Positions 20,629 through 31,857 of a stretch of DNA of 64,000 bases are shown here, one piece after another (the stretch's first letter is position 1; each line of letters begins with the position of its first letter). The notes beneath the pieces are model-generated. The model searched no databases. It saw only the letters and a program-made list of their open reading frames with translations, and had not been told where the DNA came from. Made by a program: the position numbers and the translations under genes. The stretch spans positions 1 through 64,000 of the forward strand of contig JADDMT010000040.1 in the NCBI GenBank assembly GCA_021401465.1. Direction: 5' to 3'. The stretch comes from Teratosphaeria epicoccoides (taxonomy: Eukaryota > Ascomycota > Dothideomycetes > Mycosphaerellales > Teratosphaeriaceae).

Positions 20629-21930
20629 TTACTTGCCGCTCAGAATAGCCTCGAGCTCCTTCACCACTGCGTCTCCCACCTCACTGGTCGACGCCGAGCC
20701 TTCGATATCCCTCGTCCTGATGCCTTTGTCAATGACAACACGCACTGCTTCGTCCACCTTGGCAGCCAAATCTGGACGCTGGAACGAGAACTTCAACATC
20801 ATAGAAGTCGACAAGATAGCCGCAACCGGATTCACGATGCCTTGGCCGGAAATGTCCGGTGCAGAGCCTGCAAGTTGTCAGCATTCAATAAATGCCTATC
20901 TGGAAGACGATACATGCCATGGATGGGCTCGTAGATCCCGTTGCACTTGCCCTTCCCATCTGGAGAAGATGTCAAGCTGGCACTTGGGAGGAGACCAAGT
21001 GAACCGGGTATGACAGACGCCTCGTCGCTGATGATGTCGCCGAACAGATTGCTGGTCACGATAACACCGTTGAGAGCTCTCGGATTCTTGACCATGATCA
21101 TGGCCGCCGAGTCAATCAGTTGATGGGTGAGCTTGAGCTGTGGGAACTCTTTCTCCATGACTTCCGTCACGGTCTTCCTCCATAATCGACTTGTGGCCAT
21201 GACGTTGGCCTTGTCGAGCGAGATGACAGGCGCTGGGGGATCCTCGGCCAAAGCAAGAAAAGCCGCCAGCCTGGTGACTCGTTCGATTTCGGCTCGTGAG
21301 TAAGGCTCGGTGTCGAGTGCGTACCCGGACCCGTCATCCTCTTTGCGGTCGCCAAAGTAAATGCCACCAGTCAACTCGCGCACGATGTTGAAGTTGACGC
21401 CTTTGCAGACTGAGGCTTTCAACGGACTGATGTCGACCAGGGACTCGGATGCGAAGAAGCATGGCCTCAAATTGCCATATGTGCCCATTTCCTTGCGGAG
21501 TTTGAGAATACCTTGCTCAGGACGGACTTTGCCTGTGCCCCATTTTGGGCCTCCAATGGCACCGAGGAAGACTGCATCAGCATCCTTTGCAGCCTTCAAC
21601 GCCTCGTCGGTGAGTGGGACGCCGTGGGCATCGATTGAGGCCTGGAAACTGTCAGCACATGGTTAGAAAGGATGCTGAGCTGGACATACACCACCCAGCG
21701 CATGATGCTGGAAGTTGAACTTGACATCACTGCCCTGCTCGACTGCCTTCAGCACTTTGATGGCTTCGGCTGTGACCTTTTGTCGAGTCAGCGGAAGCTG
21801 GCGGATGGTAGGATTGCTGGCCTCACTTCTGGACCGCAGTGGTCACCTAGATACGATCAGATCAGTTTGTGGGCGGAGAAGGCGGCACAAGCTACGAACC
21901 GGCAAAAACTACGATGTTGTAAGAAGACAT
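20629..21930 (-). CDS. LEU2: 3-isopropylmalate dehydrogenase, five exons
   Basis: This enzyme (EC 1.1.1.85) oxidises and decarboxylates 3-isopropylmalate with NAD+ in leucine synthesis, normally in the cytosol. Exons, read on the minus strand: 21930-21900, 21846-21827, 21776-21690, 21641-20918, 20867-20629, giving 366 residues, the usual length. Conserved phrases include GDHCGPEV near the start, GAIGGPKWGTG, NLRPCFF, ELTGGIYFG and IYEPIHG, then APDISGQG after the last splice. The 20-nt second exon is needed to complete GDHCGPE. The fourth intron (20868-20917) must start with GC, not GT, to keep IYEPIHGSAPD; this is a GC..AG intron. All catalytic regions look intact. Confidence 0.95.
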
Positions 21931-22172
21931 GCTGATCGCAAAATAATGGCGTGTTGCAGATTATTGCTCGCTTGCAACTAAGATATGCCGAGCTTGTTGA
22001 AACGTCTCCGACTTCGCTGCAATTGCGGGTTCGGATGCGGAGCACCAATAATCCGAGGGGCAATTTCTACGAGTATTCATGCGTCTCTCTCCGGATATTG
22101 CCGTCAATATAATAATGCCTGCCTCTACAGAAATCGAATCATGTCATGGACCCCGCCGCCCGTATGTGATGG
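21931..22172. other. Region upstream of LEU2
   Basis: Lies between divergent LEU2 and the SRA-YDG gene, so promoters for both are expected here or in the repeat just beyond. No coding content seen. Confidence 0.35.
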
Positions 22173-22266
22173 GAAGCGAGTGGCATAGCGATTCATGAAG
22201 CGAGTGGCATAGCGATTCATGAAGCGAGTGGCATAGCGATTCATGAATCGCGTAGCATATAATCGC
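22173..22266. repeat. 24-bp tandem minisatellite
   Basis: Three exact tandem copies of a 24-bp unit (GAAGCGAGTGGCATAGCGAT then TCAT) at 22173-22196, 22197-22220 and 22221-22244, followed by a diverged partial copy to 22266. Each junction makes the palindrome TTCATGAA. It lies in the presumed promoter of the SRA-YDG gene. Confidence 0.9.
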
Positions 22267-22542
22267 CTGTTCGCACTCATCAACTCACACCGGATACCTG
22301 CCCCGACATTCGCCATCGCTGCTGCAACTTGCTGTAAACCGCCACTTCCTCCACGGGTCTCGCTCCGCGGCATTGGAGTCGCGACAGCCTACATCTCCTT
22401 AGCATTGTTCAGCTTTCCTACCGAATCTCACACCCTGATCATCTCAGCATCACGTCCCCTCCCCACCCGGTGCATGCAACTTCCTCACACGAACGCCTCT
22501 TCCTGCAACTCACCTTTCAGCCTCACAGCTGGACCAACAGTC

Positions 22543-24003
22543 ATGGTGCTCGCAATCTCTCGCACCGGCACCATCCAGCCCAGACTGCCGAAGGTCTCTA
22601 CTTTCGAAGCCGATTCTGCACCAAGTGATGCAAAATCCATCACGAATTCTGAGTATCTGCGTGAACGCACTCGCTGGATCCGAGATGTCCTTGACCAAGA
22701 CGTAGCTCGGCAAGGACCTGACGCCATCCATGCTGAGGACATTCTGAAACTCGATGACTTGATTCGACAGCTGCGCGACGCGGAACTTGACGTCCGAGTG
22801 ATTAAATACAGCCGTATGCATCTAGCTCTCTTGGAGATCTGTGGTCGTGCGACGCGCTGGCCAAGAGTGTTGATCGAGCGTTGTGATGCGATCATCGAAG
22901 CATGGGAGCAGAAGTTCGGGGAGCTAGAGAATCTGGGCACACTGCTGTACGAGGAAGGTGGACGACTCCACGGTGTCTGCAAGCCCGAGGATACTAGTAA
23001 GGAAAAGCTCATGATCAGGTGGATGAAGGCCAAGGAGATCAGGGCTCTCGCTGCGCACAGCTGGGGAGATTTGGGATTCAAGCCCGGAGAGTCAGTATGG
23101 AATCTCCCGCCCTTATTGGAAGACTACTGACCCGCTTCAGCTGGTGGATCAACCCGCTGTTTGCTCACCGCGATGGCATCATCGATCGATCCGAACACGA
23201 GGGCGGCATCGTGGCAGATGCACATGGCGCATACGCAGTGTTGATGGCTGGCGATGAAGAGGTGTCGTCATCGAGCCCGAACGAATTTGTCTATCGTGCG
23301 AAGCACTCCCATGGCAGTGGCAGGTACCGACTGACTGCGGCCACGCGCGAGAGCAGAAAGCCGGTGCGCATCTTGCGAAGTCATACTTTGCGAAGCTTCT
23401 GGACGCCGAAGGCTGGTGTGAGATACGATGGTCTGTGAGTAATCAGAACTATGATTGTTCATCGTAAAGCCACGTCTCTGAGGCACTCGGTTTCGACGCG
23501 TAGTGCTAAAGGTGATCGACGGCAGGCACAAAGTGACAGGCTGGGCAATTCATGAGGACCGCAAGACGAAAGAGTACACTTACGACATCACCTTCACTCG
23601 ACTTTCCACCGAGCCTAGCATGGAGGACGTCGTGCTCTGCCGTCCATGGGTTGAGGAAGTTGAAGATTACAAGCAATACAAGCGTCTTCGTCAGCTTGCC
23701 AGAGACATTCAGCACAAAACCTCGGAGCACGAGGACAGCAAAGATATGCCAACTTTGACTCCTGCCATTGATGGGACCGCCGATAGTGCCGGATATGATG
23801 AACCGGAAGATGTATCCCCGAAAACGGTGCCAACGGAGCTGGACAACGATGCGGATATTGAGTCGCTGGCTGACTCGCCAGGCGCCAGCATGGTTGACTT
23901 GTTCGAGATCACCGCTCAGCACATGCTTCCACTGCCGGCTACGCCTCCTGATGCACCTTTACGCGTGAAGCGGCCGTCTCTGACTAGCCGACAGGTTCAT
24001 TGA
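22543..24003 (+). CDS. SRA-YDG domain protein, three exons
   Basis: SRA-YDG domains bind modified cytosine, as in UHRF1 and plant SUVH proteins. Exons 22543-23090, 23141-23430 and 23504-24003 give 445 residues. The N-terminal 185 residues are helical and unrecognised. The SRA region begins at the first splice (GDWWINPLFAHRDGIID) and continues GGIVADAHGAYAVLMAG, EFVYRAKH, KPVRILRSH and RYD, then LKVIDGRHKVTGW in exon 3; this order and the GIxG-like, S/AVLxxG and RYDGLY-like motifs are the family pattern. The exon 1 donor GTCAGT and exon 2 donor GTCTGT were chosen because only they keep the frame. The last 110 residues are acidic and disordered. No RING, PHD, SET or nuclease domain is attached. 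An in-frame start at 22243 exists but would encode the repeat region, so I prefer 22543. Confidence 0.8.
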
Positions 24004-24904
24004 AAAGGAAACTCGGCAACGAGGATGGTGACAACTTCTTGTGGCATGCAGATAGGGCCTTGAATACTTTGCGATCCACGAGGTCTGAGAAGATCGTGGA
24101 TTATCCACGCCAATTTGCCGTAGGTGATCCACGCACCGTGGATATGTTAATCACTACTTTAGAGGGCAAGCGGATAGCGAGCAGCGAGCAATCGTGGGTT
24201 GCTAAGTCCCCAAGAGCGTGGATGGCCCACGCTATTCAACCGGTATACTACTTATAGTGATCCACGCTGGCGCGGACTGCGAAGTATTCAAGGCCCAACG
24301 TTTGTTACAATAAACAACAGCATCTGAAAAGACTTGTATGCACACTTTAGAATGTATGGCAAAGATGGCCTGCTCAGTCCACCATCAAGCTTATACAGTC
24401 AGTCGCGACGAGACAAGGTTGTTGTGCCTGGTAGCGGGCAAAGAACGCAAGGCCCGAAATCTCCTCCACCTCGCCAGCTTCACGAGACCCCGCGATGGGG
24501 TTGTTGCAGCGTCGAGGCCCACAGCGGGGCCAGGCATATCTTAGATTTCTGGTTGATCGTGGACAACTCATATCGATCAATTGCTACCTAGGTAGCCAGC
24601 CTGGAGCGCATCTGCCGAGCTTACGCGCCTGGTCACGCTTTGCGCCTTGGCTTGGGCCGAAAGCCGCTGAACGTCACCACGCTCAAAGGAGTTTCTACCA
24701 TCTGATAATCTGGATTCACAAGCCGATCGACAAGCCGTCCGTCGCTATGATTTGACCCGTAGATGTGTCCGATGCTCCCGCATCCCCAGCGGCATATTAT
24801 CTTAGGTAGGTGTTACAATGCCTGGCTCATGTACATAACATTCTCGAGATGCCACTCAGAATTTCCATCCCACCGCACCCTGCTTGGACCACTGATCAAG
24901 CAGC
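24004..24904. other. Intergenic region with inverted word cluster
   Basis: No gene is seen in this 0.9 kb. The first 260 bp hold the TCCACG/CGTGGA cluster listed separately. The rest upstream of the transporter shows no coding signal. Confidence 0.5.
24075..24265. repeat. Cluster of TCCACG/CGTGGA words
   Basis: Seven exact copies of TCCACG or its complement CGTGGA occur at 24075, 24095, 24104, 24128, 24137, 24217 and 24260, plus near-copies at 24193 and 24226. Several are paired as inverted repeats (for example CGTGGATTATCCACG). It lies just after the SRA-YDG stop codon. Confidence 0.7.
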
Positions 24905-26749
24905 ATGAGCGCCCAAGCACCTCTGGAGCAGCTTGTCCCGTCCGATGGCAAGGATCTGAAAGCCAGTGCCGAACAGCTTGACGATGTGGAATTGCATGCC
25001 GCCAAGATCCTCGCCACGCGCCACAACTTACAGGCTCCGCCATTCACACGGACCATGACAGCAGACGAGAGAAAGGCGAAAGAGGCGGCCATGGTCCGCA
25101 AGGTCGACCTTCGCCTTTTCCCGCCCGTTATCCTCATGTATATCCTCAACTACCTGGACCGCAACAACATCGCCACGGCTAGGCTATCTGGCGAGGAAGG
25201 ATTGCAAGCGTCGTTAGGTCTTACGGACTCGCAATATGACACTTGCGTCGGCATTCTGTTCGTCGGGTACATTTTGATGCAGATACCTTCGAATCTGTTT
25301 CTTCACAGAGTCGGGAAGCCTGCCTTGTACTTGCCTGCTTGTATGGTGAGTACGACATCAACCTTGAAGCGTCTTTCCTGACGATGTATCGATCGGTGGA
25401 CAAAGTCGTCCCAGCGTTCAAGCTGGATGACCGTCAAGCAGCCCACCCATTGTCATCGATCAATCAGCCTGAAGTACTTGATGGTGATTCATCCTGTCAA
25501 TGACGATATCAACGCTGCATGAGAATACGACGGTCACACTCACTGTTCGCCGAATCATAGCTGACGAAAGCAGGTGATATGGGGCGCCATATCCACAGCC
25601 ACCGCGGCCACCAAGAGCTTTAGCGGCCTGGTAGCCATTCGCTTCTGTCTAGGGTTTGTTGAGGCCGCGTACTTCCCGGGTTGCTTGTTCTACCTCTCAT
25701 GTTGGTACACTCGCCAAGAACTCGCCTTCCGCTCGGCCATCCTATACTCCGGCTCCCTCATATCAGGAGCATTTGCCGGCCTCATCGCAGCCGGCATCAC
25801 GAATGGCATGGATGGTGTACAGGGGCTGCCAGCTTGGAGGTGGCTATTTATCGTCAGTCTTGCTGGATGATCACTTTACAATGCATGCTTACGTGAACGT
25901 CAGATCGAGGGTGCAACAACCATTTTCGTCGCGATTTGTGCCTTCTTCATCATGCCCAACTTCCCACGCACCACCAGATGGCTCTCGAACGAAGAACGCG
26001 AGCTCGCCATCTGGCGCCTCCAAGAAGACATCGGCATCGGCGACTGGACCAGCTCGGACGAGCAGCCATTCTGGCACGGCATGATCCTCGCCTTCAGAGA
26101 CTTCAAAGTCTGGATCCTGATGTTGATGCTACTCTGCATCGTCTCATCAGCATCCGTCACCAACTTCTTCCCTTCGGTCGTCGAGACATTAGGCTACGGC
26201 AAGATCGTCACGCTCTGCTTGACAGCACCTCCGTACATCTTGGCCGTCATCACCTGCTTCGCCAACTCATGGCATGCCGACAAGTCCGGCGAGAGGTTCC
26301 TGCACATCTCGGTACCACTGCTGGTGACCGTGGCGTCGTTCATTCTGGCTGCAGCCACGACGTCAACTGCTCCGAGGTACGTGGCAATGATGCTGATGGT
26401 CCCAAGTGTGTACGCCGGCTTTGTGGTAGTGCTGGCCTGGGTCTCAAACACGATACCGCGTCCACCAGCGAAAAGAGCTGCGGCATTGGCTGCGATCAAC
26501 GCGATCAGCAATACGAGCTCGATTTACGCATCGTACATGTATAGCGGAGCGCCGAGATACACCTTGGCTTTCACGGTGGACTGCTGCACGGCATTCGCGG
26601 CAATCTTGTTGGCGGGAGTACTTCGCATACTATTGGTACGGCTCAACAAAAGACTTGATCGAGGCGAAGCAGTCGAAGGCGCCACGATCGAAGGTGCTAT
26701 GCAAGGAAAAGGCGAAGCAATGCAGGAAGGTTTGCGATTCCTTGTCTAG
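24905..26749 (+). CDS. MFS transporter, anion:cation symporter (Dal5/Tna1-like) type
   Basis: Plasma-membrane transporters of this family import organic anions such as allantoate, nicotinate, pantothenate or biotin by proton symport. Exons 24905-25345, 25574-25852 and 25904-26749 give 521 residues, the usual length. The first helix carries the family phrase RKVDLRLFPPVILMYILNYLDRNN, here seen at residues about 62-86, followed by QYDTCVGILFVGYILMQIPSN. Twelve hydrophobic segments can be counted across the three exons. A loop after helix 6 has LSNEERELAIWRL. The first intron (228 nt) is much longer than others here; the second is 51 nt. Substrate cannot be told from sequence. Confidence 0.9.
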
Positions 26750-26871
26750 CCTACCCAACCAAGCCTGCTAGTACAGATAGCGGCATGACTTCTTATGACT
26801 ACACGAACTTGCTTTTGCTGAGATATATTGGCTGGGATGATCTCTAGGATGCTCAGGATGATACAGTCCGT

Positions 26872-29800
26872 TCATTCTCGCCAATTGTCGAGCAGCTTCG
26901 CGACCTCCTTCATGCTCATAGGCTTGGTCATGTAGACGTCAACGCCGGATTTGAAAGCTTCGCTCTGGTCCTGCCCTCCTGCATTGCCTGTAAGCGCAAT
27001 AATGAGAGCCCGCTTGCACTGCTTGCCGCCTTCCACGCTTGCTTCTTCCATATGTCGAATGCGTCGAGTGGCTTCGTACCCGTCGAGGATCGGCATACTG
27101 ATGTCCATGAAGATGATGTCAGGAGGAAAGCCGGATTGCGAAGCTTGCGTATAATGCTCCACCGCCTCCTGACCATTTTCAGCCAGAAGCAATAGATGCG
27201 GAGAGAATTCCTTTCTCTTGGCGGACATGTGCAGCAGATTGAGATTGACTTTGTTGTCGTCGACCAGAAGAAGCTTCGGCTTTCGCCTTTGTGGTGTAGG
27301 AGGAGTCTCTGCGATCGACTGCGCTCCATGAGCTGAGGTCGGCAACGTTGACAATGGCTTGTCTTCATTCGTGTTGCAGTTGGTGTACCTGTCGTTGTCG
27401 GTGAGCGCGCGGATGAGCTGCCGTGCTGAGCGAGTGCCGGAGCTGGGAGGGCACGGCTCTATAGTACTTTCAGAAGGCGTCAAAAACTCAAATCTGTCGC
27501 CATTCGCGGCCTTCTCTAGCGCAGGCGAAACAGACGGCTGGACAGCTTCAGTTGGACTGAGCGCGCATACCCCGCCGCCCGACTTCTCCGCCGGGGGAGT
27601 CTGTGGAAACGGAAACTCCCTATCACGGCCCGGATGCGTGTCCTTGAGGATCATACGTGGTAGCGCAAGCATGCGAGTGATAGTAACACTCGACGATCTG
27701 GTAGTGATTGGCCGTAGCGGAAGTCCACCAGCTGTCTGGTCTACGGGTGCTGGTACAGGTGACGAGGTCAAGGGTCGGTCCGCTTCCGAGACGTTGCTTC
27801 CTTTTTGCGTCATTATTGTGGTGGAGGCGGGAGACAGAGGCGTCGCGGGCTCGACAGCAGGGTAGTCGATGACCTCTGCTCTCGTGGTTGACCTGGCTGC
27901 TTTTTCCAGAGCGCGGGATATGGTCTTTGCTAACTTGTACGGCCCGACTGGCTTGCAAAGAAGCTCGACCTGTCCACTTTGTATGTCCCGAGACAGTATT
28001 GCTTGGCGCGACGCATTTGCACATAGGATTATGATACTCTGGTGCTGTAGGCTGTCGAAAAAGTTCGGCCTATGGGCGAGCACCGCTGGCAGGTGGACCT
28101 CATCGACGATGAAGATCTGCGCCGGAGCCTCGAAGTCCCAGGTCTGCAAAGTCGGCATGTGGTACCAGCCCACCATATACTGGATCAGAGCTTTGTGTAC
28201 CACCACCACTCCTTGTGACTGTCCAAAACTGTCGTCTTCCAGGGCGGGCTCGTAAATGGCAGCCTGCGGTCGACGCGGCATGCGTTGCAGCGCAGATACG
28301 GTTGGATCCTTGAAATTAGGCTGAAGAATAAGGCCGTCCGACACGTCCTGGATGGCTTTTTTCATCGCTGTGGCAATTTTGTGAGCTGACTGTTCCAGAT
28401 CTATCTCTCTCGCTTGCACTTACGGAAAGTTATGGACACGATAGTTCCCATGTTGAGTATTGACTTGATATCAATATCGCCTTGCAACATGGTGACCAAA
28501 GTTTTCACGATGCTAAGACCCAAGCCAGTTCCGGCCGCCTTTGCATTCTCTTGCGAGAAGGGCGTGAATATCTTTGTGCGCAGGTACTCTGGTGACATGC
28601 CTTTGCCAGTGTCTTGAACAATGAGTTTGACCAAATGAGTGGGTTCGGATGAGGCCGTTGCTGCTTCTGCGGTGGATTGTGCTGTTGCACCATGTGCCGT
28701 GACGACCTTAAGTGACACAGTTATATATCCATGCTTTGTGTATTTCAGGGAATTTCCAAAGGTGTTCATGACGATCCGGCGGAATGCACCGGGTTGCGTA
28801 TGGTATACCCAGTCTGACATGGCTTGAATATCGAGGACCAGCTCGACTTCAGGTGCGAGGACCCGCCGAAGGACGGGTCGAGTAGCCACGCTCGCCAAGC
28901 TGGCATTGGGTTCGTTGCCGATATCATCAAATCCTAGATTTGTGCGCAAACGTGTGAGTTGCCCAGCAGCGAGGCCTGTCGGAATTAGCGAGTGATCAAG
29001 AATGGCGACAACTTGGAAGGATCTTCTGCTTGCTGACCGTCGACAACCTCCTCAGTGATCTTGGCTATATCACAATTGCATGAACTTTTCAATTGGACAT
29101 CCGTGGCGTTTCTGTGCAGGCTCATGTCTGGCGATTTGTGTCGGTGATCATGTACATTCGTCTCCGTGTTTGTTTCAGGAGGGCTGGAGTCTTCAGCTGG
29201 GGCTTCGTAGGATTTGACTTTGCTGTAGTCCAAGACCATGCTGACTACCGGAAGACAAGCAAATCAGCACCCGAGCGGTCAACGAGTTAAATCGGATATT
29301 TGGGACCTTACTAGTGTCGAGCAGAGTATGAGCGCATGCGTCGGCAGTCTCTATGCAGCTCTTCTGGAACGTGCTGCATTCTGTCTCCTGCAGGAACTCG
29401 ATCGCGGCAAGAATGCCGTGCAGCGGACTGCGCAGCTCGTGCGAAACCGATCCGATGAACTCGCTCTTCTGCTTGTCCGCAAAAAGTGTTGCAATTTTGA
29501 TAACTTCGGCACGAATAGCGTTGCAAAACGACAAGACATGCAAGTACTCGGCTTCGTAGCTGAACGTGCGGTACGGAGAAGACGTGTATGCAAAGCAAGC
29601 AGTCCAGCGGTTGAGGTTTGGATGGTACATTGGGACGAATATGACCTGCTTAGCTGTGGGAAACTGGCGATGGAGGAGGATGAGGTACCATAGCTTTGCG
29701 GACAGCAGTCCTGTGAGCGGTCGTCCTTCGGCGTCGAAGAAGGACGTTGGCGTGTTTTCATTAACATTGAACAAAGTACCCCGCGGGTATTTGCGACACA

Positions 29801-31325
29801 TGCGAACCAGTTGGGGAGGTGAAATCAAGACTTTGTACGTGGGGTCCGCTCGGCCACAGAAAATGGGTGGTCTATCACGGTCCATGAAAGACGCGGCAGC
29901 GACGACGACTCGTTCTTGGAGCGTGCGACTGTTGGAGGTGCATTGAATTCCATGCGCACTGGCGGACGCCAAGTTGGCGAAATCAGGCGACTTTGCATCG
30001 TCCGTCGATGTCGGCGATAGCGTCCGAGATCGTCGCTGGAGAAACTCGCGACGTGCACCGCCTTCGTCCTCCTGGGGGGAGGTGGTACTGTAATCAGCTT
30101 CAGGATGATGATCCTCGGCTGTCGCTGAGCCTGACGCATCCATGAGGACGACACCACCCCCCATTAAGACATCGAGAGATTGTCCTAGGAGTAGCACGGC
30201 GCGATCAAAGGCCCTCTGATGGTCTGCATCGGTTGCTTCCGTGCCAGGTGAGTATGATGAAGCACGGGACGCACTGTCACCTTTGCCCGGGAAAGCACGA
30301 TTGCGATTCCTCCCACGATTATGCCCTCCAGACTCTGAAGAAAGTTGACAGACATCATCGGCGGCATCATGTTGACAGGCTTTCACAGCAAAGTCAGGTG
30401 CTTGATCTGTTTGAAGGTCGTGATCAGAAGCACCAGATGGCTGAGGGCATTGACGTGCCTTATCAGCGGCTTCGCTTGGTTGATCCTCCGGCGCTGTTGA
30501 CTCCAGCGCGTTGGCGTCAGGCTCGGTGACAGCCGCTTGCTGGAGCCTCGAGCGATGGGTTTGAAGGCGCTCTCGAGAAGGTGTCAAGCGTTCAGGGTCG
30601 CCGCGTAGATGAGCCTTCCGGCGAAAACGGTCCTTGGGGTTGATGAAGTCCGCCATGCACATGTTCATGTTGGTGGCCCGCTGTTTTTCGTGTGCGTCTC
30701 TCACAGTCTGGAGGTGAGTCATGATGTTGTTGGCGCATGTGTTGAGCAGTTTGATGTGCCGCACGCTCATGCCCTCGCGCACCTCTGGGACCTTAGCATC
30801 CATCAAGAACAGACAGCCGATGTTGATGCCAGCGGAAGTTCGGATCGGTACCCCGCAATAGTACCGAAAGTGAGGGTGAGTCTTGATGTGTTCCTTCTCC
30901 TTCCAGCGTGGATCAGCCGTGAGCTCCAGGACCTCGAAGTGTGCTGGAATGGCATCGCCGTCTTGGTCAGTCGGATCTTGCGCCAATGTCCATTCCACCA
31001 AGCCGCCCCGTTTAGGCACCTGGACGCTGCCATACTAAAGCGCATCTCCGCCATCCTCGTACTGTGTGTTATCATCCAGTGTCAATGTCTTGGTAGCCTC
31101 GGCGACGAAGTATTGCGTGTTCTTGTCAACAAGGCATATCATCGCACGCTCTACGTTGAGCCTGCAAGCAGCCAGTTGACAGTGAGCCTGCATGACGGGG
31201 TCGGCGTATGGTAGGATCACCACGTCACCGCCATCATGAGTCGGTGGTCGGTAGTATTGGTACAGCTCTCGCTCGCGCTCCTCTCCGAATTCGTCCGGCT
31301 CGACGTACTCCTGCTGACTGTCCAT
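26872..31325 (-). CDS. Hybrid histidine kinase (GAF-HisKA-HATPase-REC) with one in-frame stop
   Basis: Fungal hybrid kinases sense a signal, phosphorylate a histidine, pass it to their own receiver domain and then to an Ypd1-type protein. Exons on the minus strand: 31325-29312, 29244-29038, 28975-28424, 28367-26872 (introns 67, 62 and 56 nt). Read through, this gives 1422 residues. Seen: a GAF domain (about 50-225), a disordered region, the H-box SHELRSPLHG (H near 629), an ATPase with GNSLKYT, DTGKGMSP and GTGLGLSIVK, and a receiver with LLVDDNKVN, phospho-acceptor D near 1346 (FMDISMP) and MTKP. A TAG codon at 31035-31037 breaks the GAF domain where relatives have tryptophan. A 36-nt intron (GTACGA..GGCAG) could remove it but would delete conserved residues. 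Either a null allele, a base error, or a shorter protein starting downstream. Confidence 0.85.
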
Positions 31326-31857
31326 GACGGCGGTATCTATGATTAACTCTAGGCGATGGCGGCCTGAATGAGTGATGATCTGTTGGGTGCAATAATGATA
31401 TCATGCATCAGCTCTGGGGTCAATGTATTCTCGCAATGACAACAATGGTTAGGACGGCCGATGAGAGCAACATTGAAGTGCAGTAACTATGGTCCGAGCT
31501 GGAAGCCGCGGTCGGTATGCCGAAAGGTCGGGTGCATGAAGACCACGAATCTGTTGGCCACGGAGTAACACATATCTTCCATCGTTTCTTTCTTGAGATT
31601 CTGACTCTTCCAGACGTGCGATCGTGTTACTGAAGTGGCCGATCAATTGAGTAGTTAGTGAACAACTTACCGAACATGATGGAAGGGAGGTAGTCAGGGC
31701 CGTATGTTGTGTCGCTGCCCGTGCGAGCTGAATTACCGGATGAAGCTACCTGTACGGTAAGAGCGGGCAGGAGCACCGCCTGGAACAGCACATGCAAGCG
31801 GTGCGCTGTAGATCCTCCGATGAATACCTTGGTAGTGATACAGACATTCGCATGCGT
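31326..31857. other. Intergenic, no gene seen
   Basis: Lies between the kinase start and the end of the next minus-strand gene. Contains the likely kinase promoter; no coding content recognised. Confidence 0.4.

Noticed and set aside
31000..31070. A 36-nt intron (GTACGA..GGCAG) removing the TAG in the kinase
   Set aside because: Keeps the frame but is shorter than any other intron here and deletes residues that look conserved in the GAF domain; kept only as an alternative.
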